NCBI GenBank assembly: GCA_029262455.1 | Contig: JAJCZJ010000020.1 | Location: 186,001-250,000, forward strand | Length of the DNA: 64,000 nucleotides | Source: Deltaproteobacteria bacterium | GTDB taxonomy: Bacteria; Desulfobacterota; Binatia; HRBIN30; CADEER01 | Direction of reading: 5' to 3' | Shown: positions 25,446-32,932 of the stretch, piece by piece | Layout of the letters: each line of letters starts with the position of its first letter | Numbering within the stretch: the stretch's first letter is position 1 | The notes under the pieces: model-generated | Database searches by the model: none | Told to the model about the DNA's origin: nothing | Seen by the model: only the letters and a program-made list of their open reading frames with translations | Made by a program: the position numbers and the translations under genes

Positions 25446-26429
25446 ATGACACGCCCGAGCACAAGTGCGGCAATTCTCACGGCCTTGATGTTGAGTGCAC
25501 CAGCATTGGCTGACCCGCCACCACCGCCATCGCTTCCGACGACGTGCCCTACGGTTCAGTGCATGCGCGTCAACAGCGTCATCGACAATTTCGACGGAAC
25601 ATTCGATGTCGAATTCGAAACGTTCAACTGGTTCGACACCAATCCAGATACCGGCGTGAATCGTTTGATGATGTTTACCGGCAACTTCTTCAACAAGATT
25701 TGTATCGGTGGCAGCAACCCGGGCGACCGCCAGGTGGAAGTGATCGGTGCGTCGGCACCCGCTGGATGGACACTCGTCCGGGCCGACAACACCGTGGTGG
25801 TGTTTGAAACCACCTCGACAGCGTTTGAAATCCCAGAGCTCGACCTTTGCGACGCAAGCGTGATCGGAGGATGCATCAATGGGGGTGGTCCCGGAATATC
25901 GACCTGCGGCAATGAGCAGGGAGGTTTCGTTATCACTCTGAAGCCTAACATCCCGACCGGTAGCATTTGTTCTTGGACGGCCAACTGGCGCCATCTCGAC
26001 GAGTTCGGCTTGGACAACGGTGACGTCATGAACTTCGGATCCGTATCCTGGACCTTCGGTTCGCTCATCGAGGATTACTCCAACGTCGGCTACCCACCGG
26101 CCTCGTTCGGCGAGAGCGGCGTCGACAAATGCGCCCGGCTGGTTCAGAAAAAAGCGATCAACTACGCGCGCGCCCGGCTCAAACAGACGGCAAAGTGCAT
26201 CGACTCAATCAACAAAGGCAAAGTCTGCGATACCGTCAAGCGCGATCAAAAAATCAACAAAGCGAAAACGAAGATGGAAGATAAGATCGACCAGTTTTGC
26301 CTCACAGACGAGCAGGTCGCCAACATTGCCTGGTGTGGCACGACCATCGCCGGCTTGAAGACTTGCCTCGATGACGAAATCGTTTCCACAACCGACGCCG
26401 CAATCGCCGCAATGTACGGCCCACAGTGA
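25446..26429 (+). CDS. Secreted protein of unknown function with a C-terminal four-Cys helical module
   Basis: The start at 25446 has a purine-rich RBS and opens a signal peptide (MTRPSTSAAILTALMLSAPA, cleavage near ALA-D); an ATG at 25431 is also in frame. Of 327 residues, ~35-215 form a beta-rich domain with scattered Cys (for example CINGGGPGISTCGNEQGGFV) that I cannot assign. Residues 229-285 carry C-x21-C-x9-C-x23-C with a fifth Cys at 307; the spacing is identical to the second module of the esterase at 5376-7205. It is convergent with the RND pump, only 4 nt apart. Probably an extracellular or periplasmic structural or binding protein. Confidence 0.8.
   Translation: MTRPSTSAAILTALMLSAPALADPPPPPSLPTTCPTVQCMRVNSVIDNFDGTFDVEFETFNWFDTNPDTGVNRLMMFTGNFFNKICIGGSNPGDRQVEVIGASAPAGWTLVRADNTVVVFETTSTAFEIPELDLCDASVIGGCINGGGPGISTCGNEQGGFVITLKPNIPTGSICSWTANWRHLDEFGLDNGDVMNFGSVSWTFGSLIEDYSNVGYPPASFGESGVDKCARLVQKKAINYARARLKQTAKCIDSINKGKVCDTVKRDQKINKAKTKMEDKIDQFCLTDEQVANIAWCGTTIAGLKTCLDDEIVSTTDAAIAAMYGPQ
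26130..26300 (+). other. Four-cysteine helical module, copy 3
   Basis: Cys229, Cys251, Cys261 and Cys285 of the secreted protein give C-x21-C-x9-C-x23-C, the same spacing as the copy at 5796-5966. The helices are rich in Lys/Arg (KKAINYARARLKQTAKC; KTKMEDKIDQFC), and there is no CxxCH haem site. A fifth Cys follows in GLKTCLDDE. Confidence 0.6.
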
Positions 26430-26433
26430 GGCG

Positions 26434-29199
26434 TTATTGCGACGACATGTAACGTTCTGTCATCCGCTGCAGACGGTCACTCAGTATCCTCGTCATGTTC
26501 ACGAGAACCTTGGACGCGATACGGGGATTGCGACGCTGTAGTCTCTGGATGAAGTCTTCGTCGATGACCAGCGCCTCGACGTCGCCTACCGCGACGACGT
26601 CGGCGCTGCGTTCGTCGCGCCGCACCAAGGCCATTTCACCAAACGCCTCGCCCCGTCCCATCTGAGCGATCTTGCGACGCTGCTCACCGTCCGCAACCCA
26701 GACATCGGCCTTGCCGTCGATCATTACATACATTTCGCGACCGAGTTCCCCTTGACGAACGATCGCCTCACCCGGCGAGTAGCGTTGCAACTTGCCCATC
26801 AGCACGACAACGCGGGCCTGCGCGGCACGCAGACCCGCTAGCAACGGAATCGTGTCGGCCGGGTCGTCCCCCAACTTCACGCCGACCAAGTCCCACAACG
26901 TGATCACACGGGTGGTTGCCAACAGAGCCGGTAGAAGGATCAAGTTGGCAAGAAGCGCGGCGCCGAGGGTCAGCGCGGTCAACTCCCCGAAGGAACGGAT
27001 CGGTACGAAGCTTGAGAACGTGAAGGTCAGGAACCCGAGCAACAACGCAGCGGTGGTAAAGACGATGGGAACCCCTACCCCCTCCATCGTGTCTCGAAGC
27101 GCGGTTCGTTGGTCGACCCCCGTGCGCGCATTGCGGCTGAAGCTCGTCATGAAGTGGATGGTCGAGTCGACGGCCATGCCCAGGGCGATGGTCGCAATCA
27201 GACTGGTGCCGAGGTTGAGGTATATCCCCATCCAGCCGAGCATTCCGTAGAAAACAGCGATTGCCAGACAGTTGGGAAGAATGGCAAGCAAGCCGACTCG
27301 CGGCGACAGAAACATCACGGACATCACCGCGAAGATGACGAGAAGGGCCAGCGACAAGCTCCGGATCTGGCCCAGAAGCAACTCCGAAGCCGTCCCGATC
27401 ATCAGTACCAACGTTCCCGTCGGCGTGACGCGCAAGTGACCGGGGAAATTGTCCCGGACATAGTTCCGGATCTTAGCGAGAACCGCTTCCGTTGCCCGCG
27501 ACCCCGAGAGCGAGGTGCGAACTAGAATGTTGCCGGTCGAGAAATCTTCCGTGACGACATTGTCGAAGGATGCAGCGTTCTTGCGCACGAGCTTGACCAG
27601 CGGCTCTAGACTCGATGGATCGTTCCAAAATGGTTTGGGCTTCTCGAACGGAACCAAATTCCCGTCTTCGTCGATCGTGAAGTCTTCTTCGCCGCTGCGG
27701 TAACCACTTTCGATCAGCTCGAGGTAATCGACGAGCGAGATGCTTCCCGAAACCCCCGGAAGACCCTTCAAGAAAGTCTGCAGGTCTCGAATCTGCCGCA
27801 GCGTTTCCCAACGCGCCATCGGCTCGGGACGATCGCTTTCGATGACCAGGTAGAACGGGCTACTCCCGACGATGTGGTCGTTGATCGCCTTATTGTCGCG
27901 AATGACTCGCGACTCTGGATCGAAGTAGCCGAGAAAATCTGAATCTATCTGAATGCGGCTGACCCCGCTGAGAGTTCCGAGACTCAGGAGTAGCGCCACT
28001 GCGAGCACCGGCCAGCGAACATCGTATGCATACGAACCGAGTGCTCCCAAGCCAGCGCGTAGCGCACTCGCTGTCGGCGGCGCTACCGTAGTCGCGCTCG
28101 GAGACCGCCCCCAGCTCACGAGGATCGCGGGCAATAGGGTAAGACTCGACAGCGCCAGAAAGGCGATGCCGACGACGGCAAAGATGCCAAGGTCTCGAAT
28201 CGCAATGATGCTGTTCACACCGAGGGCCCCAAAACCGACAACCGTCGTGCCCGCGGAGATAAGTAGCGGTGACCAGACACGCGACAACGCTTGACGAACG
28301 GCCTCGTCGTGCGTCGGATCGATGGCAACACGCTCGTAGTACTGCGACAACACGTGGATCGCGTACGAGCTCCCGAGTACGAGCAGCAGTGGGGGCAGAA
28401 CGAAAGTGCCGAGGTTGATCGATTTTCCGGCCAGCACCATGACACCTAGCGTCCAAACAAGCGAAACGAGTACGGTAATCATCGGCGCGACGACGGCGCG
28501 CATGCGCCGGAAGGAAATCCAGAAGGTTGCCAACACCAAGGCCAGGGCAATCGGCGTAAACAAATAGAGGTCACGCCGCATGCTGGCCGTTGCCTCTTGC
28601 TTGACGTGAGCCGTGCCGGTGTAAAAGAGCTCCTCGGGACCAGCCTCGGCGTCGATGATGGCGCGAACCTTTTGATCGATACCGAGATCGGCGTACTGGG
28701 CATCGCCCAGGTTCTCAAAGAAAATATTAACTGCGCTGCCGGCAAGATCCGGTGCCACGAGATTGATTGCAAAGAGCGGAGTTGCCTTCAGAGTGCGTTC
28801 GAGATTGGCACGCTGTGTCGCAGTCGGCGGAATCTGCAGGATGAGTGGCGGTGGACTGAACGCATCTTGCGACGGGTCGACCGCATTGGTCAGGCTGATG
28901 ACCTGCTCGATGCCCTCGATCTTCCCCAAGGCACTCGTGATTCGTTGGATCTTCTCGAGCGTCCCCTTCGAGAAAAGGTCTGCCGCCCGAATCCCAACGA
29001 CACCAATCTCATCGCTGCCAAACGCATCGCGGACTTCCTCGTAGAAACGAACGTCCGGGCTGCCGGAAGGCATGATGTTGTCGAGCGAGCTCTCGATTCG
29101 CACCTGCACCGCGAATGCAAGAAAAAACAGGGTCAGGGCCGTAAAACACGCCAGGACCGTACGAGGCCGATCGACGACCCAACTCGCTAGAACAACCAT
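26434..29199 (-). CDS. MMPL/RND-family transporter fused to a C-terminal cyclic-nucleotide-binding domain
   Basis: This is a 921-aa inner-membrane protein. The RND core has a first TM helix (TVLACFTALTLFFLAFAV), a periplasmic loop with IMPSGSPDVRFYEE and EIGVVG, TM clusters near residues 205-360 and 610-740, and the second periplasmic loop between. The two-fold MMPL/SSD layout is that of hydrophobe and hopanoid (HpnN-like) exporters. From ~790 a CNBD/Crp-type beta-roll follows (LQRYSPGEAIVRQGELGREM, then the phosphate-binding cassette FGEMALVRRDERSADVVA), with the Glu and Arg needed to hold the nucleotide both present. This suggests gating of lipid export by cAMP or a similar ligand. Two acyl-CoA dehydrogenase genes lie upstream on the same strand. 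Confidence 0.9.
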   Translation of the reverse strand: MVVLASWVVDRPRTVLACFTALTLFFLAFAVQVRIESSLDNIMPSGSPDVRFYEEVRDAFGSDEIGVVGIRAADLFSKGTLEKIQRITSALGKIEGIEQVISLTNAVDPSQDAFSPPPLILQIPPTATQRANLERTLKATPLFAINLVAPDLAGSAVNIFFENLGDAQYADLGIDQKVRAIIDAEAGPEELFYTGTAHVKQEATASMRRDLYLFTPIALALVLATFWISFRRMRAVVAPMITVLVSLVWTLGVMVLAGKSINLGTFVLPPLLLVLGSSYAIHVLSQYYERVAIDPTHDEAVRQALSRVWSPLLISAGTTVVGFGALGVNSIIAIRDLGIFAVVGIAFLALSSLTLLPAILVSWGRSPSATTVAPPTASALRAGLGALGSYAYDVRWPVLAVALLLSLGTLSGVSRIQIDSDFLGYFDPESRVIRDNKAINDHIVGSSPFYLVIESDRPEPMARWETLRQIRDLQTFLKGLPGVSGSISLVDYLELIESGYRSGEEDFTIDEDGNLVPFEKPKPFWNDPSSLEPLVKLVRKNAASFDNVVTEDFSTGNILVRTSLSGSRATEAVLAKIRNYVRDNFPGHLRVTPTGTLVLMIGTASELLLGQIRSLSLALLVIFAVMSVMFLSPRVGLLAILPNCLAIAVFYGMLGWMGIYLNLGTSLIATIALGMAVDSTIHFMTSFSRNARTGVDQRTALRDTMEGVGVPIVFTTAALLLGFLTFTFSSFVPIRSFGELTALTLGAALLANLILLPALLATTRVITLWDLVGVKLGDDPADTIPLLAGLRAAQARVVVLMGKLQRYSPGEAIVRQGELGREMYVMIDGKADVWVADGEQRRKIAQMGRGEAFGEMALVRRDERSADVVAVGDVEALVIDEDFIQRLQRRNPRIASKVLVNMTRILSDRLQRMTERYMSSQ

Positions 29200-29288
29200 A
29201 GATCAAGTAGCCGTATAGTCTGCGCATCCGACAAACGCCAAGGCACCTGTCGCTGTTCGGCCCTCTGTCGCTCTGCCGTTGCTGCGTA

Positions 29289-30452
29289 CTATTCTGGTAT
29301 CTCCAGCACGCGCTTGGCGATCACGTTGAGCTGCACCTCGTTCGTGCCGCCCCAGATCGAGTCGGCGCGGGTCGTCAGCCACGCCCGGGTTCGCTCGAGA
29401 TGGGTGTCTTCAAACCCTGGCCCTGACCAGCCCAAGCCTTGCGTCCCAAGAGCCAGCATCGCCAGGTTCTGTTCACCTTGCACCATGTTGGCCCAGCGGT
29501 ACTTGCCGAGGGATCCGATATCGCGCGCCGTCTGTCCGGCGCGGGCTTCCTCCCTGGCGCGTCGCATCGTCAGCTTGAGCGCTTTCGCCTCGATCTCCTG
29601 TTGGGCAAGTCGCTGGCGAAGCTGTGGATCCGCGAGCACACCGTTCTCGACGCCCACTTCACGCTTCACGAAGTCGGCCAGCGTCTCTTTCATGGCGCCG
29701 GTAATTCCTCCTTCGCTTCCTCCGTCCGTCGTGCGTTCGTGTTGGAGGAGCCGCTTGGCAATCGTCCATCCACCGTTGACAGGCCCCACCACGTGCTTGG
29801 CCTGCGCGCGCGCGCCATCAAAGAACACTTGCGAGAAGTCCGCGCTGCCGTCGATCAATGTCAGCGGCGAAACCTCGACGCCGGGCTGATGCATGGGAAA
29901 GAGGATGAAGCTGATCCCCTCGTGCTTCGGCGCGGCCAGATCGGTCCGCACGAGGCAGAAAATCCAGTCAGCTTTGTCGGCACCGGTCGTCCAGATCTTC
30001 TGGCCGGTGATTACATAATCGTCGCCGTCCCTAACAGCTCGGGTCTGCAAGCTCGCGAGGTCCGAGCCGGCGCCCGGCTCGCTGTAGCCCTGGCACCAGA
30101 CGACTTCGTGTCGAGAGATCTGCGGCAGGAACTCCTGCTTCTGCTCGTCCGTGCCGAATTCGAGCAGCGTTGGACCCAACATCATCGTCCCGAACGAAGT
30201 AATCATCGGCGCGCGGATGGCCTTGAGCTCGGCCTTCAAGGCCGCAGCATGCTTGCGGTCGAGCCCGCCACCGCCATACTCGGTAGGCCATTCGGGGGTA
30301 ATCCAACCACGCGAAACCAGCGCCTCGGTCCATTTCCGCAAGGAGTCCTTCGGAAGCCCCTTTCGACTGCCTACACGAAGCTCTTGCGGAAGATTCTTTT
30401 CGAGCCAGCTGCGGACCTCTTGCCGGAACTCTTCAATCGATGTCGATGACAT
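29289..30452 (-). CDS. Acyl-CoA dehydrogenase (second of an adjacent pair)
   Basis: This is an FAD flavoenzyme that desaturates acyl-CoA thioesters at the alpha-beta bond. I chose the ATG at 30452 (387 aa): AGAGGAGA lies upstream, and the longer ATG at 30527 would overlap the previous gene by 50 nt. Family blocks are WCQGYSEPGAGSDLASLQTR (flavin/substrate loop), VITGQKIWTTGADKADW and the C-terminal WGGTNEVQLNVIAKRVL. It is separated by 22 nt from the other ACAD. Adjacent unequal ACAD genes of this size are known in steroid and bile-acid side-chain degradation, where they form alpha2beta2 enzymes (ChsE type). That is a possible reading, not shown. Confidence 0.92.
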   Translation of the reverse strand: MSSTSIEEFRQEVRSWLEKNLPQELRVGSRKGLPKDSLRKWTEALVSRGWITPEWPTEYGGGGLDRKHAAALKAELKAIRAPMITSFGTMMLGPTLLEFGTDEQKQEFLPQISRHEVVWCQGYSEPGAGSDLASLQTRAVRDGDDYVITGQKIWTTGADKADWIFCLVRTDLAAPKHEGISFILFPMHQPGVEVSPLTLIDGSADFSQVFFDGARAQAKHVVGPVNGGWTIAKRLLQHERTTDGGSEGGITGAMKETLADFVKREVGVENGVLADPQLRQRLAQQEIEAKALKLTMRRAREEARAGQTARDIGSLGKYRWANMVQGEQNLAMLALGTQGLGWSGPGFEDTHLERTRAWLTTRADSIWGGTNEVQLNVIAKRVLEIPE

Positions 30453-30474
30453 GAGATTGTCTCCTCTAACCGAA

Positions 30475-31614
30475 TCAGTAGCCACGGAGCCCAGCGAACC
30501 GGTTCCGGTGATAGTTGGCGTCGCCAAGGGTCAGCTCGGCTGCTTTGAGGCGCTTGGCAAAAAGTCCGATCTCTTCTTCGTCGGTCATGCCAATCCCGCC
30601 GTGCATCTGGATCGCTTCGCCGCCGATCAGATGGGCAACATCCGAGCAACGCGCCTTCGCCGCGCTGGCGCACTCGGCGACATCGTCGCGTCCGTCGTCG
30701 ATGGCGCTCTGCGCATCGAGCACAACCGAACGAGCGAATTCGATCTCGCCAAACATGTGCGCGGCACGATGGCGCAAGGCCTGGAACGTGCCAATCTTCA
30801 CCCCGAACTGTTCTCGCATCTTCAAGTACTCGAGGGTGCGCTCAAAGGCTTCTTCGAAGCTACCGACCATCTCGGCACACAATCCGATCGTCGCTCGATC
30901 AAAGACCGCGTCGAGAAGCGCGGCGCCGCAATCGACTTCGCCGAGCACGCGCTCAGCGTCGACCGCAACATCATCGAACTTGATATACGCTGCGTTGCGA
31001 CCGTCGAGCAGCTCGCTGCGTTCGACTGTCACACCAGGCGTATCGGCATCGACAACCAGAACCGTGAGGCCAGCTCGCTCCCCCGACGATCCAGCGGTAC
31101 GTGCGACGGTCACGATTTGATCCGACACGTGGCCATCGAGGACAAAACGTTTCTCGCCGCGAACTCGAAAGCCCCCGCCATCACTCGCCGCACTGGTACT
31201 GACGGCATACGGAGCGAACCGTCCTTGCTCTTGGAAGGCCAGACAGAGAGTCCGCTCGCCGCTGCTCACCTTCGGAAGCAACTCCTCCTGGAGCTTGTCG
31301 CTGCCGCCGATCAGAAGGGCATTGCCACCCAGAAGTACGGTTGACACGAACGGCTCGGGGGCCAACACGCGGCCACACTCCCGCAGCACAACCCCAAGTG
31401 CACTGTAGCCCATATCGGCACCGCCGACAGATTCCGGAAACGTAATACCAATCCAGCCAAGCCCGCCCATTTCCCGCCAGAGCTCACGGCTGTATCCAGT
31501 GGTGTCCTGCGAATCACGAAGCCGCCGCATCCGCTCGACAGGCGACTTCTCGTCAAAGAAACTCTTCGCCATGTTGCGTAGGATGAGTTGATCTTCAGTC
31601 AGTATCAGTCCCAT
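30475..31614 (-). CDS. Acyl-CoA dehydrogenase (first of an adjacent pair)
   Basis: This is a 379-aa FAD flavoenzyme. The ATG at 31614 (MGLILTEDQLILRNMAKSFF) fits the family N-terminus and has GAGGAAAAGGG upstream; the in-frame ATG at 31668 adds a non-conserved basic tail. Recognisable parts are FPESVGGADMGYSALG (ACAD_N), CLAFQEQGRFAP (shortened middle-domain loop), and QMHGGIGMTDEEEIGLFAKR near the C-terminus. The middle domain is degenerate compared with its partner (no E-P-x-x-G-S-D), which fits a non-catalytic or regulatory subunit of a hetero-oligomeric ACAD. It is transcribed first in the two-gene unit, before the RND pump. Confidence 0.9.
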   Translation of the reverse strand: MGLILTEDQLILRNMAKSFFDEKSPVERMRRLRDSQDTTGYSRELWREMGGLGWIGITFPESVGGADMGYSALGVVLRECGRVLAPEPFVSTVLLGGNALLIGGSDKLQEELLPKVSSGERTLCLAFQEQGRFAPYAVSTSAASDGGGFRVRGEKRFVLDGHVSDQIVTVARTAGSSGERAGLTVLVVDADTPGVTVERSELLDGRNAAYIKFDDVAVDAERVLGEVDCGAALLDAVFDRATIGLCAEMVGSFEEAFERTLEYLKMREQFGVKIGTFQALRHRAAHMFGEIEFARSVVLDAQSAIDDGRDDVAECASAAKARCSDVAHLIGGEAIQMHGGIGMTDEEEIGLFAKRLKAAELTLGDANYHRNRFAGLRGY

Positions 31615-31831
31615 ACGTGCCCTTTTCCTCTTGCGGCCGGCATTCAACGTCAGCCATTGCCGCCGCAAAGTCTCGAAATTTCCCCTGCCCCCCCCCGGGC
31701 GCGTTGGGGGTGAGTTGTCTTCGTGCGCCGCTCAGCATTGTTTCACAGACCATGCCGCAATCCGTTCAGGGGGGAGTAAGCCATCTATTGCATACCAAAA
31801 AACATCACCGAAACCTTCAACTTCCTAAGAG

Positions 31832-32464
31832 CTACCGACGAAGCGCCTCGCGCCAACCGAAGCCACATCCGATCAGACCAAGGACTAAAGCCAGGACCAG
31901 GCGTGGATCTCCCAGTTGAGACCAAGGGTCGATCGGGAACGCGACGGTCTTGCGCATCGCCGCGACCTTGAACTCGTGGGAGCCGGCGAACGCCGGATTC
32001 ATGGCAATCTCGAGCATGTCGCGCCGGCTCCGATAGCGCATACCCGCCCCAGTGGTCCACCGCTCCATCCCCTCAGCGTTCATGAGGTCCATGGCCGAGT
32101 TGGCCGCCCGCCCGTAGAGCACCGGGTGGCATGCGCGGGCAATGAGCGCTGGGGCCATGTACGCCATGTACTTGGCGAGCACTTCGTCGCTGGACTCGCC
32201 GGGCTCCACGCCCTCGATCTGCAGCGGCGTATCGTACATGTCGATCACATTGACCATCACGAAGTCGTCCCCGGTATCTTCCTCCATGAACTTGCGCAGC
32301 ATCGCCACTCTTTCGGACGATGGCGGGGGCACTCGGCTCTCGATCTGCGATAGATAGAGTTTGATCTCCGAGTCCGTGAGGGGGCCTTTGAAGGACGTGT
32401 ACCAAGAAAAAAACACTACGTAGAGCCCAATCAAGACCAGCCAGATCCATCGCGTGCGTGTCAC
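31832..32464 (-). CDS. Small membrane protein with a DUF1330/EthD-like alpha+beta-barrel domain
   Basis: This is a 210-aa protein with an N-terminal TM helix (WIWLVLIGLYVVFFSWYT) and a second near the C-terminus (PRLVLALVLGLIGCGFG). Between them, DDFVMVNVIDMYD, HPVLYGRAANSAMD, RYRSRRDMLEIAMNP and HEFKVAAMRKTVAFPI follow the pattern of dimeric alpha+beta barrels such as DUF1330 (MVNxLxF ... RYPSRxxFLxMxxDPxY ... HRxAAL). In known members the domain is soluble; here it is framed by membrane helices and would face the periplasm. The function is unknown. The 217 bp between it and the ACAD gene holds no further gene. Confidence 0.65.
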   Translation of the reverse strand: MTRTRWIWLVLIGLYVVFFSWYTSFKGPLTDSEIKLYLSQIESRVPPPSSERVAMLRKFMEEDTGDDFVMVNVIDMYDTPLQIEGVEPGESSDEVLAKYMAYMAPALIARACHPVLYGRAANSAMDLMNAEGMERWTTGAGMRYRSRRDMLEIAMNPAFAGSHEFKVAAMRKTVAFPIDPWSQLGDPRLVLALVLGLIGCGFGWREALRR

Positions 32465-32932
32465 GTTCTTTTCCCCCAGAATTCAGCGAACACGGCTTCT
32501 ACGCTTTTATCCATGAATCCAAGAACAGCGACGCGCCCTGCAAGAAGCATCCGAATCACCGAAGTGCTTACGCTAGGAATTGCCACTGCCCATGTCAATA
32601 TCAACCATGCGCGAGAGGGCCTTCCAGTGCACTCTTCGATGCCAGGGGCAAGCGGAAAGGATAGTCCGCAACGAGGCCGGCCGGGCTTGTATTATCCATC
32701 GACGTCGGGCGTACTTGGGACTTGATGCACGCAACGATAATCACTGCGGCGCCGCAGCCGGAACAACTTGCCGAACAGCGTTCGGCTTCGCACCGACTGT
32801 GAGGGACCGCTGATCGGGTACAAACTCGCGCCAAACGCGAGTTGACCGCCGAGCGCCAAAGGCAACGACGAATCGTCGATGCACTTTCGGAATTGCACAG
32901 CGTGCGGCCCACCTGACACGCCTCGTCGTCAA
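32465..32932. other. Intergenic region upstream of tamA, with a short perfect inverted repeat
   Basis: This is 468 bp between divergent genes with no convincing reading frame on either strand. AACTCGCG (32823-32830), CCAAA, CGCGAGTT (32836-32843) is a perfect 8-bp inverted repeat about 90 nt before the tamA start, and CGACGA-A-TCGTCG near 32866-32878 is a second small palindrome. They could be operator sites for tamAB. No promoter can be placed with confidence. Confidence 0.35.
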
